A DNA stretch of 64,000 nt from Goekera deserti (lineage in GTDB: Bacteria > Actinomycetota > Actinomycetes > Mycobacteriales > Geodermatophilaceae): contig NZ_JAAGWK010000020.1 in NCBI RefSeq assembly GCF_010685995.1, positions 40,289 to 104,288 of the forward strand. Reading direction: 5' to 3'. The translations under genes and the position numbers were made by a program. The stretch's first letter is position 1. Each line of letters starts with the position of its first letter. This document shows, in pieces, positions 25,083 to 33,424 of this stretch. The notes beneath the pieces were generated by a model. That model made no database searches. It was not told the origin of the DNA and saw nothing but the letters and a program-made list of their open reading frames with translations.

Positions 25083-26249
25083 GTGGAGGCCTGGGACGTC
25101 GTCGTGGTCGGGGGCGGGCCGGCGGGGTCGGCGGCGGCACTGTCGGTGCTGCGGCACCGCCCCGGGGCCTCGGTGCTCGTGCTGGACCGGGCCGACTTCC
25201 CGCGGGACAAGGTGTGCGGTGACGGCATCGCCCCCGAGGCGCTCGACGTGCTCACCGGGCTCGGCGTGGACACCGCGCAGCTCGTCGCCGGGCACCCGCT
25301 GGTGCCCCGGCTGCGGCTGCGCTCCCCCGGCGGGACGACGGTCGAGCGGGCGATGCACCGGCCGGCGGCCGTGGTGCCCCGCGCGGTGTTCGACGGCCGG
25401 TTGCTGGCCGCCGCGCAGGCCGCCGGGGCAGAGCTGCGCCGGCACACCGTGCGGCGGCTCCAGGTCACCGACGACGGCGTCGAGGTCGACGGGCTGCTCA
25501 CCGCGCGGGTGCTGATCGGGGCCGACGGCGCGGAGTCGGTGGTGCGGCGGGCGCTCGGCATGGCCGGCAACCGGCCGCACCAGCTGGCGGTGGCGCTGCG
25601 CGGCTACGCCCCCGAGCTGCCCGGCCAGGCCGGCGTGCAGGTGATCACCACCACCGACCAGCGCTGGCCGGCCTACGCCTGGTCGTTCCCGATCGGCAAC
25701 GGGCGAGCCAACGTCGGCTACGGCGAGCTGGTGTCCTCCCGGGCCACCCGGGCGGAGCTGGTCGCCGGGCTGCACCGGCTGCTGCCGGGGGTGGCCCCGG
25801 AGGGTCTGCGGGCGCACCGGCTGCCGCTGTCCACCGGCCGCCCGCGGCAGCCCGACGGACCGGTGCTGCTGGCCGGTGACGCGCTGTCGCTGGTCAACCC
25901 GCTGACCGGCGAGGGCATCTTCTACGCGGTGACCTCCGGTGCGCTGGCCGGCGAGGCCGCCGTCGCAGGAGGGGTCCGGGGGCAGGGCGGGGGTGCGGGC
26001 GGGGTCCCGGGGCAGGGCGGCGGGGGTGCGGGTGCCCGGCACCGGCGGCTGCTGCGCCGCCGGCTCGGCACGCACCTGGTGCACAGCGGGGCGGCGTCCT
26101 GGGTGAGCCGGTGGCCGGCGGTGATGGACGGCGCCTTCCGCGCGGCCGCCCACGACCAGCGGGTGTTCGACGAGGTCGTGCACCTGGGGCTGGCAGACGG
26201 CCGGCTGACCGGCCGGTCACTGGCCGCTGCGGTGCGCCGGCTGCGGTGA
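25083..26249 (+). CDS. Geranylgeranyl-reductase-type FAD-dependent oxidoreductase
   Basis: 388 residues. An FAD-binding Rossmann start (DVVVVGGGPAGSAAALSVLR), then DRADFPRDKVCGDGIAPEAL, which is diagnostic of the geranylgeranyl reductase/MenJ-like family, a second nucleotide motif ARVLIGADGAESVVRRAL, and GPVLLAGDALSLVNPLTGEG I near the C-terminus. In actinobacteria such enzymes reduce isoprenoid side chains, for example of menaquinone, which would fit with menB nearby, but the substrate is inferred. A Gly/Gln-rich loop at about 297-316 is made by two 30-bp G-rich repeat units and is not part of the family core. Translation is predicted to be leaderless. Confidence 0.82.
   Translation: MEAWDVVVVGGGPAGSAAALSVLRHRPGASVLVLDRADFPRDKVCGDGIAPEALDVLTGLGVDTAQLVAGHPLVPRLRLRSPGGTTVERAMHRPAAVVPRAVFDGRLLAAAQAAGAELRRHTVRRLQVTDDGVEVDGLLTARVLIGADGAESVVRRALGMAGNRPHQLAVALRGYAPELPGQAGVQVITTTDQRWPAYAWSFPIGNGRANVGYGELVSSRATRAELVAGLHRLLPGVAPEGLRAHRLPLSTGRPRQPDGPVLLAGDALSLVNPLTGEGIFYAVTSGALAGEAAVAGGVRGQGGGAGGVPGQGGGGAGARHRRLLRRRLGTHLVHSGAASWVSRWPAVMDGAFRAAAHDQRVFDEVVHLGLADGRLTGRSLAAAVRRLR
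25971..26030 (+). repeat. Two 30-bp G-rich units inside the flavoprotein gene
   Basis: Units start at 25971 and 26001, each containing GGGCAGGGCGG in a GGGGTCC(C/G)GG context. They encode GGVRGQGGGAGG and GGVPGQGGGG. The same core lies at 1580-1600 and 39393-39482. Confidence 0.6.
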
Positions 26250-26256
26250 GGCCCGC

Positions 26257-27297
26257 TCAGGGCGCGGCGACCGCGACCTGGTCGCGGCCACCCCGCTTGG
26301 CCGCGTACAGCGCGGCGTCCGCGGCGACGTAGAGCGCCTGCAGGTCGGCGGTGAGCGGCCGCGCGTGTGCGACGCCGATGCTGACCGACAGCGACAGCAG
26401 CCGCCCGTCGGCCAGGTGCAGCGGGTGGGCACGCACCGCGGTCACGAAGCCCTCGGCGCGGACCCGGGCGACCTCGGCGGAGCAGCCCGGCATCAGCACG
26501 GCCAGCTCGTCGCCACCCAGCCGGCCGATCACCGCGTCGGTGGCCCGCACCTGGGCCGACAGCAGTGCCGACAGGTGCACCAGGGCGTCGTCCCCGACCG
26601 GGTGCCCGTGCTCGTCGTTCACCGCCTTGAACCCGTCGACGTCGACCAGCACCAGCGCCGTGCCCGCCTTGTCGCTGACGGCGGTCAGCGCGCGGGTGGC
26701 CGCGTCGTCCAGCACGCGGCGGGTGACCAGGCCGGTGAGCGGGTCCCGGGCGGCCTGCTGCTGCAGGGCGGTGACCAGGGCCTCCTGCCGGTCCGCGGCC
26801 CGGGTCAGCAGCCCGGTCATCGCGACCAGCACCACCCCGACGAACACGATGTCCGGTACGGCGGTGGCCGGGGGGTCCAGGCCGAGCACGACCACCGCGT
26901 TGCCCAGCACCGCGACGAGGCAGACCAGCGAAGCCGCGGCCCCGCGCAGCTGCGAGGCCGCCCACAGGATGGGGAAGCACAGGAACACCTGGGCCGCGGC
27001 GGAGGTGTCCGCGGTGACCAGGTTGAGCATCAGGATGACGAGGACGGCACCCAGCGGCACGACCAGCCAGGCGCCCGTGGCGCCGAGCCGCTGCGGGGAG
27101 GTCCACCAGCAGGCGGCGGCACCGGCGAGCAGCAGCACGATGGAGGACAGCGACGCCGGGACGTCGACCAGCGCCCCCGCGGGCGGGCCGATGACCACGA
27201 ACAGCATCAGCACACCGGCCGCGACCAGCATGAGGACGGCGGCGGACCGCGCGGCGAGCAGGGGGTCCCGGGGCCACCACCCCCGGCTGCGTTCCAC
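26257..27297 (-). CDS. Membrane diguanylate cyclase (GGDEL variant)
   Basis: About 346 residues. Six or so hydrophobic segments occupy roughly residues 15-175 (SAAVLMLVAAGVLMLFVVIG, then SSIVLLLAGAAACWW and others). A C-terminal GGDEF domain follows (about 185-346) with RDPLTGLVTRR, LVDVDGFKAVNDEHGHPVGD and the signature RLGGDELAVL at about 258-266. GGDEL is an accepted variant, so c-di-GMP synthesis is likely. There is no canonical RxxD at I-site spacing (RATD is one residue too far), so product inhibition may be absent. GTG 27297 is the most plausible start but lacks a strong ribosome binding site. The 362-nt gap to the helicase (27298-27659) shows no gene. Confidence 0.8.
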   Translation of the reverse strand: MERSRGWWPRDPLLAARSAAVLMLVAAGVLMLFVVIGPPAGALVDVPASLSSIVLLLAGAAACWWTSPQRLGATGAWLVVPLGAVLVILMLNLVTADTSAAAQVFLCFPILWAASQLRGAAASLVCLVAVLGNAVVVLGLDPPATAVPDIVFVGVVLVAMTGLLTRAADRQEALVTALQQQAARDPLTGLVTRRVLDDAATRALTAVSDKAGTALVLVDVDGFKAVNDEHGHPVGDDALVHLSALLSAQVRATDAVIGRLGGDELAVLMPGCSAEVARVRAEGFVTAVRAHPLHLADGRLLSLSVSIGVAHARPLTADLQALYVAADAALYAAKRGGRDQVAVAAP

Positions 27298-27659
27298 GTC
27301 CTGGTTGTCGGCCCGGCAGCCGCTCGGCGTCAGCCGGACCGGCGCGCCCTCCCCCCGACGGGGTGGGTGCGATCGGCCGGTGGGGCATGATCGGTACCAC
27401 GAGCTCTGGCCGGTCACCGTCGACGGGCATGCACGGCGCCTCGCGCGTGTTGTCCACCACGACGGACGCCGCGACGGCAGCCGCGCCCGGGGCGCGACGA
27501 CATGCCCGTGACGTCCCCGCCCGTGGCCCCGGCCGCCGGGCACGCGCAGCCGCAGGCGACGGCCCCACGCGGGGCGGACCGCCAGCACCACCGCACAGCC
27601 GCACGCAGGCCCTCAGCCGACGGGCCCGGCGCTGACCACCGAAGGGCACCACCCCACAC

Positions 27660-29537
27660 GTGAGCACACACCCCCAGGCAGGCGCACGGCGGCGCGAGCG
27701 CACCGCCGTGCGCGACGCCGCCTCCCGCACCGCCGACCGCACCGCCGCCTCCGCCGAGAAGCGGGCCCAGCAGATCTGGGTGGAGGGCGCCGCACCGATC
27801 CTGCCCAGCCGGGCGACCCGCCCCGAGCAGGTCGTCTTCCACCTCGGCCCGACCAACTCCGGCAAGACCTACGACTCGCTCCAGGCACTGGCCGCCGAGG
27901 GGTCCGGGGTGTACGCCGCGCCGCTGCGCCAGCTGGCCCACGAGGCCTACGAGCGGCTGTCGGCCGAGCTGCCGGCCGGCACCGTGGGGCTGTCCACCGG
28001 GGAGGAGGAGATCGACCCGATGGCGCCGATCGTCTGCTGCACCGTGGAGAAGGCGCCCATGCGCGGGGACCTGCTGGTGCTCGACGAGTCGCACTGGGTC
28101 GCCGACGCCGACCGCGGGCACCACTGGGCGCGGCTGCTGCTCACCGGCGAGTACCGGGAGATGCACCTGATCTCGGCCGCCGAGGCGCTGCTGCTGCTGC
28201 GGCCGCTGGTCGCCGACGCCAAGAAGACCACCATCGTCAACCACAAGCGGTTGAGCCGGCTGGACCTGCTCAAGCAGCCGGTGCGCCCGGACGCGGTGCG
28301 CCCGCAGACGCTGGTCGTCGCGTTCTCCCGCAAGGCGGTCTACGCCGTCGCCGCGGCGCTGGACCCGGCCCGGCCCGGCAAGGTGGGCGTGCTCTACGGG
28401 GCCCTGCCGCCGGCCACGCGCCGCGAGGTGATCGAGCGCTTCACCCGCGGCGAGCTCGAGGTGCTGGTCACCACCGACGTGATCGGCCACGGCATCAACG
28501 TGCCGGCCAGCGCGGTGCTGTTCGCCGAGACGACGAAGTTCGACGGCCAGCAGGTGCGCCCGCTGCGCACCTGGGAGGCCGCCCAGATCGCCGGCCGGGC
28601 CGGCCGCTACGGCCTCACCGGGCACGGCAGCGCCGGCGTGCTCACCGGGGTGTCCGGACTCAAGCCCGACCTGGGCCTGGTCGCGGCCGGCGCCGAGGTG
28701 GCCCGCGGCGATGCGATGAGCGACCTGCCGAAGCGGGCGCCGCGGCTGCGCCCGGAGCTGGACGACCTGGGCGCCTGGATGGCCGTCGACCTGCCCGAGG
28801 CGCTGACCCGCTGGATGGCCTGGGCCCGGGCGGCGACCAAGGACGAGGCGATGACCGCCGACGACGTCACCGACCTGGTCGCCCGCGTGCACGTGCTGTT
28901 GCCGCTGCTGCGCGGTCCGCTGGGCGCCGGCGCCGACCTGGAGACGGTGTGGCGGCTGGTCACGCTGCCGATCGACTACAACCCGCCGCGGCGCACCCGC
29001 TGGCTGGTGCTGGCCCGGGCGGCACTGAGCCACCTGGCCGGCCTGCCGGTCGAGGCCGAGACGGTGCTCGTGCCCTACCCGCTGCGCGGGACGGTGGAGG
29101 ACTACGAGCAGGCGGCCGCCGCCGCCCGCGACGCCCAGACGCTGCTGCGCCAGTTCCCCGGCGTCGGCGGGCTGACCAGCGAGGACGCCGCCGAGGTCGA
29201 GGAGGCGTGCGCCGCGACCATCACCGAGCTGCTGCCCGAGGCGATCAGCGCGACGGCGTCCGGGCGGTGCACCGGCTGCGGGACGGCGGTCGCGCCGTGG
29301 TTCCCGACCTGCCGGGACTGCCGGGTGCCCACCGGCGGCGGCTCACGTCCGGACGGCCGCACCGGCCGGCCCGGCGGCGGACGCCCCGCGCGCTCCGGTG
29401 GCGAGCGCTCCACGACCGGCCGTGGGCGCAGCGAGGCCGGCCGTGGTGGGCGGCGGGCCACCGGTGGCGAGCCCGGCCGGGCAGCGACCGCGGACACCCC
29501 GCCGGCGGGCCGCCGACGCCGGCGCGGCCGCGGCTGA
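27660..29537 (+). CDS. Suv3-like DExH RNA helicase with zinc-ribbon and RG-rich tail
   Basis: 625 residues. Helicase motifs: VVFHLGPTNSGKTYDSLQAL (Walker A, characteristic of Suv3/SUPV3L1), LLVLDESHWVADADRG (motif II, DESH), EMHLISAAEALLLLRPL, VAFSRKAVYAVAAAL, VLVTTDVIGHGIN, and AAQIAGRAGRYGL (motif VI). The helical C-terminal region (about 360-520) resembles the Suv3 C-terminal domain. Two CxxC pairs (CTGCGTAV and CRDCR) form a putative zinc ribbon near 537-557, followed by an Arg/Gly-rich tail typical of RNA binding. Suv3 drives mitochondrial RNA decay in eukaryotes; a role in RNA turnover is inferred here. It stands alone upstream of tRNA-Ser. Confidence 0.85.
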   Translation: MSTHPQAGARRRERTAVRDAASRTADRTAASAEKRAQQIWVEGAAPILPSRATRPEQVVFHLGPTNSGKTYDSLQALAAEGSGVYAAPLRQLAHEAYERLSAELPAGTVGLSTGEEEIDPMAPIVCCTVEKAPMRGDLLVLDESHWVADADRGHHWARLLLTGEYREMHLISAAEALLLLRPLVADAKKTTIVNHKRLSRLDLLKQPVRPDAVRPQTLVVAFSRKAVYAVAAALDPARPGKVGVLYGALPPATRREVIERFTRGELEVLVTTDVIGHGINVPASAVLFAETTKFDGQQVRPLRTWEAAQIAGRAGRYGLTGHGSAGVLTGVSGLKPDLGLVAAGAEVARGDAMSDLPKRAPRLRPELDDLGAWMAVDLPEALTRWMAWARAATKDEAMTADDVTDLVARVHVLLPLLRGPLGAGADLETVWRLVTLPIDYNPPRRTRWLVLARAALSHLAGLPVEAETVLVPYPLRGTVEDYEQAAAAARDAQTLLRQFPGVGGLTSEDAAEVEEACAATITELLPEAISATASGRCTGCGTAVAPWFPTCRDCRVPTGGGSRPDGRTGRPGGGRPARSGGERSTTGRGRSEAGRGGRRATGGEPGRAATADTPPAGRRRRRGRG

Positions 29538-29669
29538 GCGGTTCCACCAGCCGCCAGAGGCCCCACTGCCCGCGGCAGCACGGCGCGCGGGCGGCGTCGG
29601 CTCCTGGGCGGGCGCGACGCGGGCTCACGCGGACCGTCGATCACGGTCCGGGCTGGGGCTGAGCTGAGC

Positions 29670-29755
29670 GGAGGGCGAGGGATTCGAACCCTCGAGGAGC
29701 TTTCACCCCTAGCGGTTTTCAAGACCGCCGCCATCGGCCACTAGGCGAGCCCTCC
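29670..29755 (-). tRNA. tRNA-Ser (anticodon UGA)
   Basis: The minus strand folds into a class II tRNA of 86 nt. The acceptor 5' strand GGAGGGC pairs with the 3' strand near 29670. The D-arm contains GCCTAGTGGCCGATGGC, the anticodon loop is CTTGAAA (anticodon TGA), the variable arm is long (TAGGGGTGAAAGCTCC) and the T-arm contains GGGTTCGAATCCC. The long variable arm and UGA anticodon identify serine. CCA is not encoded. Confidence 0.95.
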
Positions 29756-29816
29756 CGGCCGGGCCAGCCTAGCCGCGCGACGCCGGTCGGCAGGTGGCCC
29801 ACCGGCGCCGCGCGGT

Positions 29817-30671
29817 TCAGACCGGGCGGACGGTGCCCAGCAGGTGGTCGGCGCCGCTGGCCGCGTTGCGCACCGCGAGGTCCCAGCCGGCGCCGTGCGA
29901 CGCCGTCGACAGGGTGACCGTGGAGGGCAGGAACAGCGGCTTCTTGAAGCCGACGTCGACCGCGACGGCGTCGGGCAGCCGGCCCGACAGCGCCGCCAGT
30001 GCGCGGGCCTTGACCCACATGCCGTGCGCGATGGCCCGCTTGAAGCCGAACGCCTTGGCGGTGAGCCCGGACAGGTGGATCGGGTTCACGTCCCCGGACA
30101 CCGCGGCGTACCGGCGCCCAGCGTCGTCGGGCACCCGCCACTGCGCGGCGGCCGTGTCCAGCGGCGGCACGTGCACGTCGACCTCCGCGGTGGGCGCATC
30201 CTGCGGCGCGGTGGCGCCCCGGGCGAGGTAGGTGGAGCGGCTGCGCCACACCTCGGCGCCGCCGGCCCGGACCGAGGCCACCAGGTCGACGGTCGCGCCG
30301 CTGCGGTGGGTGGCGAAGGTGTCCGCCCACACCTCCAGGTCCAGCGGCTCGGCGGTGCCCACCGGCCGCAGCTGCTCGACTCGGTTGCGCACGTGCACCA
30401 GCCCCGGCAGCGCCAGCGGGAACGCCCGGTCGCTCATCAGCGCCACCTGCAGCGGGAAGGCGAGCACGTGCGGGTACGTGACCGGCAGCGTGTCGCCCAA
30501 GGCGAACCGGCACACCCGCACGTACTCGGCGAGCCGGGCCGCCTCGACGGTGACCCCGGTGCGCGCGATCCGGGTGTCCGGCAGGTCTCCCCCGCGCCCG
30601 CGCGCCGTCAGCGCCGCCCGGGCGAACAGCTGCGCCATCGACGGCGGACCGTCGAGTTCCTGGCGGGCCAT
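29817..30671 (-). CDS. htdX: MaoC/HtdX-type 3-hydroxyacyl-thioester dehydratase
   Basis: 284-residue double hot-dog dehydratase. The second fold carries the active-site motif in AVSGDVNPIHLSGLTAKAFG (Asp, His) and RAIAHGMWVKARAL. The N-terminal fold (TLPVTYPHVLAFPLQVALMS) lacks it, as is normal. It fits the Mycobacterium Rv0241c/HtdX family, which dehydrates 3-hydroxyacyl thioesters, and the next genes upstream match Rv0242c (FabG4) and Rv0243 (FadA2), so the block order is conserved. Its ATG overlaps the FabG4-type stop (TGATG), indicating an operon. Cytoplasmic. Confidence 0.85.
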   Translation of the reverse strand: MARQELDGPPSMAQLFARAALTARGRGGDLPDTRIARTGVTVEAARLAEYVRVCRFALGDTLPVTYPHVLAFPLQVALMSDRAFPLALPGLVHVRNRVEQLRPVGTAEPLDLEVWADTFATHRSGATVDLVASVRAGGAEVWRSRSTYLARGATAPQDAPTAEVDVHVPPLDTAAAQWRVPDDAGRRYAAVSGDVNPIHLSGLTAKAFGFKRAIAHGMWVKARALAALSGRLPDAVAVDVGFKKPLFLPSTVTLSTASHGAGWDLAVRNAASGADHLLGTVRPV

Positions 30672-32017
30672 CAGGCGCCCAGCATCGACTGGCCGCACAC
30701 CCGCACGACCTGCCCGTTGACCCCGGCGCTGCCGGGCTGGGCGAGCCAGGCGATCGTCTCGGCGACGTCGACCGGCAGCCCACCCTGCTGCAGCGAGTTG
30801 ATCCGCGAGCCGATCTCCCGGGTGCCCATCGGCATCTTCGCCGTCATCTCGGTGACGATGAAGCCCGGCGCGACGGCGTTGATCGTCGCCCCGCGCGCGG
30901 TGAACTCCGGCGCCCAGGCCCGCACCATGCCGATGATCCCGGCCTTGGACGCCGCGTAGTTGGTCTGCCCGCGGTTGCCGGCGATGCCCGACTGCGAGCT
31001 GACGCAGACCACCCGGGCGCCGGGCCGCAGCAGCCCGTCGGCGGCGAGCAGGGCCGTGGTGAGGTCGAGCTGCGCCTGCAGGTTCACCGCGATCACCGAC
31101 TCCCACCGGGCGGCGTCCATGTTGACCAGCAGCTTGTCCCGGGTGATGCCGGCGTTGTGCACCACGACGTCGACGCCGCCGTGCCGCTCCCGCAGGTGCT
31201 CGACGAGCCGGGCCGGGGCGTCGCCGGCGGTGATGTCCAGCCCGAAGGCCGTCCCGCCGATCTCGTTGGCCACCTCGGCCAGTGCCTGACCCGCAGCCGG
31301 CACGTCGACGGCGACCACGTGCGCCCCGTCACGGGCCAGCACCCGGGCGATCGCGGCACCGATGCCGCGGGCGGCACCGGTGACCACGGCGACCTGACCG
31401 GCCAGCGGGCGCTCGGCGGCCTCGGCGGCGGGCAGCTCGGCGGGCGACAGGGTGACCACCTGGCCGTCGACGTAGGCCGACCGACCGCTGAGGAAGAACC
31501 GCAGCGGGCCGGCCAGTGACGCGTCCGCCCCGGCCGGCACGAGCAGCAGGTTGGCCGTCGAGCCGCTGCGCAGCTCCTTGGCCAGGGACCGGACCAGGCC
31601 GTCCAGCGCCTGGCGGGTCGCGGCCTGCGCCGGCGAGGCGGCGTCGGTGGCCGGGTCGGCGAGCACGACCACGCGCCCCGAGGAGCGCAACCGCTTGACC
31701 GCCGGCGCGAGCGCGGTGGTCGCGACCGCGAGGTCGGCCGGGCTCGACACCCCGGTCGCGTCCAGGACGACGGCGCCCAGCCGCTCGGCGTCGGCGGCGG
31801 CGTCGGCGGCCAGGACGGTCACCCCCGCCTCCTTGAGCACGGCACCGACCTCGTCGGCCAGCCGGCCGCCCGCGGTGCCGACGACGACGACCGGGCCCGG
31901 CAGCAGGGGGTCACCGGGGGTGTAGCGGCGCAGCACGGCCGGCCGGGGCAGGCCGAGCCGGCGGGTCAGCGCGGCGCCGACGCCGGAGTTGGCGAGATCG
32001 CGGTACCAGTCGCTCAT
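30671..32017 (-). CDS. fabG4: FabG4-type 3-oxoacyl-[ACP/CoA] reductase
   Basis: 448 residues, the long FabG form with an N-terminal flavodoxin-like domain (1-200) lacking its own catalytic residues and a C-terminal SDR domain (about 210-448). SDR landmarks: VVTGAARGIGAAIARVLARD (cofactor loop), HNAGITRDKLLVNM, VSSQSGIAGNRGQTNYAASK (catalytic Ser, Tyr, Lys) and VAPGFIVTEMT. High-molecular-weight FabG4 in mycobacteria reduces long-chain 3-oxoacyl-CoA using NADH. ATG 32017 gives the conserved MSDWYRDLANS start. It lies 29 nt downstream of the thiolase gene and overlaps the dehydratase. Confidence 0.9.
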   Translation of the reverse strand: MSDWYRDLANSGVGAALTRRLGLPRPAVLRRYTPGDPLLPGPVVVVGTAGGRLADEVGAVLKEAGVTVLAADAAADAERLGAVVLDATGVSSPADLAVATTALAPAVKRLRSSGRVVVLADPATDAASPAQAATRQALDGLVRSLAKELRSGSTANLLLVPAGADASLAGPLRFFLSGRSAYVDGQVVTLSPAELPAAEAAERPLAGQVAVVTGAARGIGAAIARVLARDGAHVVAVDVPAAGQALAEVANEIGGTAFGLDITAGDAPARLVEHLRERHGGVDVVVHNAGITRDKLLVNMDAARWESVIAVNLQAQLDLTTALLAADGLLRPGARVVCVSSQSGIAGNRGQTNYAASKAGIIGMVRAWAPEFTARGATINAVAPGFIVTEMTAKMPMGTREIGSRINSLQQGGLPVDVAETIAWLAQPGSAGVNGQVVRVCGQSMLGA

Positions 32018-32046
32018 GGGTGTTGTCCTCCGGGACGCGGGAAGGG

Positions 32047-33333
32047 TCAGGACTCGAGGATCGCGACGACGCCCTGGCCGCCGGCAGCACAGATGGAGAT
32101 CAGCCCGCGACGGCCCGGCCCCTGCTGGTGCAGCAGCTTGGCCAGCGAGGCCACGATCCGGCCGCCCGTGGCGGCGAACGGGTGACCGGCGGCCAGCGAG
32201 GAGCCGGCGACGTTGAGCTTGGACCGGTCGATCGGGCCCAGCGGCCCGTCCAGGCCCAGCTTCTCCTTGCAGAAGGCCGGGTCCTCCCAGGCCTTGAGCG
32301 TCGAGAGCACGGTGGAGGCGAAGGCCTCGTGGATCTCGTAGAGGTCGAAGTCCTGCAGCGTGAGGCCGTTGCGGGCGAGCAGCACCGGCAGCGCGTACGC
32401 CGGGGCCATGAGCAGCCCCTCGCCGCCGTGCACGTAGTCGACGGCCGCGGTCTGGGCGTCGACCAGGTGGGCCAGGACCGGCAGGTCGTGGGCGGCGGCC
32501 CACTCGTCGGAGCCGAGCAGCACCACCGAGGCGCCGTCGGTGAGCGGGGTGGAGTTGCCCGCCGTCATGGTGGCGCCCTCGCCCCGGCCGAACACCGGGG
32601 ACAGGCGTGCCAGCTTCTCCATCGAGCTGTCCGGCCGCAGGTTCTGGTCCCGGGTCAGGCCCAGGTAGGGGGTGAGCAGGTCGTCGAAGAAGCCGCGGTC
32701 GTAGGCGGCGGCCAGGTTGTGGTGCGAGCGGACGGTCAGCTCGTCCTGCTCCTCCCGGCCGATCTCCCACACCGCCGCGGTGATCGCGGCGTGCTCGCCC
32801 ATCGCCAGGCCGGTGCGGGGCTCGGCATTGCGCGGGATGTCGGGCACCAGCTGGCCGGGCCGGATCCCCGACAGTGCCTTGAGCCGCTGCTGCAGCGTTT
32901 TCGCCGCGTTCACCTGCACGAGCACCCGGCGCAGGTCGTCGTTGACCGCGAGCGGGGCGTCGGAGGTGGTGTCCACGCCGCCGGCGATGCCGGAGTCGAC
33001 CTGCCCGAGCGCGATCTTGTTGGCCACCAGCACGACGGCCTCCAGGCCGGTGCCGCACGCCTGCTGGACGTCGTAGGCGGGGGTGGCCGCCGACAGCCGG
33101 GAGCCCAGCACGCTCTCCCGGGTCAGGTTGAAGTCCCGGGAGTGCTTGAGGACCGCGCCGGCCACGACCTCGCCGACCTGCTGGCCCTGCAGCCCGAAGC
33201 GGGCGACGAGACCGTCCAGCGTCGAGGTCAGCATGTCCTGGTTGGACGCCTGCGCGTAGGCGGAGTTGGACCGGGCGAACGGGATCCGGTTGCCGCCGAT
33301 GATCGCGGCCTTCCGGGTGCGGGGGGCTGTCAT
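32047..33333 (-). CDS. fadA2: FadA2/FadI-type acetyl-CoA acyltransferase (thiolase)
   Basis: 428-residue thiolase that cleaves 3-oxoacyl-CoA with CoA, or runs in the biosynthetic direction. The nucleophile lies in VQQACGTGLEAV, the catalytic His in YEIHEAFASTVL, the covering NVAGSSLAAGHPFAATGGR contains the second His, and the acid/base cysteine is in ISICAAGGQGVV. Start ATG 33333 gives MTAPRTRKAAIIGGNRIPFA, the usual thiolase N-terminus. First gene of the minus-strand operon thiolase-FabG4-HtdX, divergent from the TetR gene across a palindromic operator candidate. Confidence 0.92.
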   Translation of the reverse strand: MTAPRTRKAAIIGGNRIPFARSNSAYAQASNQDMLTSTLDGLVARFGLQGQQVGEVVAGAVLKHSRDFNLTRESVLGSRLSAATPAYDVQQACGTGLEAVVLVANKIALGQVDSGIAGGVDTTSDAPLAVNDDLRRVLVQVNAAKTLQQRLKALSGIRPGQLVPDIPRNAEPRTGLAMGEHAAITAAVWEIGREEQDELTVRSHHNLAAAYDRGFFDDLLTPYLGLTRDQNLRPDSSMEKLARLSPVFGRGEGATMTAGNSTPLTDGASVVLLGSDEWAAAHDLPVLAHLVDAQTAAVDYVHGGEGLLMAPAYALPVLLARNGLTLQDFDLYEIHEAFASTVLSTLKAWEDPAFCKEKLGLDGPLGPIDRSKLNVAGSSLAAGHPFAATGGRIVASLAKLLHQQGPGRRGLISICAAGGQGVVAILES

Positions 33334-33396
33334 GCCGACCTCCTGGTCGAGAACGGGGCGGTGCACCTGCGGCCGTCGAACGGATCGGTAGCCAGT

Positions 33397-33421
33397 ACCG
33401 ACAGTATCAGGTACCGTCGGT
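33397..33421. promoter_or_regulatory. Candidate TetR operator between thiolase and TetR genes
   Basis: ACCGACAGTA (33397-33406) and TACCGTCGGT (33412-33421) form an inverted repeat with one mismatch and a 5-nt centre. The right arm overlaps the TetR gene's -10 box, so binding would block its transcription; the thiolase promoter should also lie here. Confidence 0.6.
33412..33417 (+). promoter_or_regulatory. Leaderless -10 box (TACCGT) of the TetR gene
   Basis: TACCGT ends 7 nt before GTG 33425 and lies inside the palindromic operator candidate. Confidence 0.55.
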
Positions 33422-33424
33422 GTC

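Noticed and set aside
27298..27659. Open frames upstream of the helicase
   Set aside because: No ribosome binding site, no domain and low-complexity Arg/Ala-rich translations; treated as intergenic.
29670..29755. tRNA-Ser as an integration site for a mobile element
   Set aside because: No integrase, no duplicated tRNA 3' end and no shift in composition beside it.
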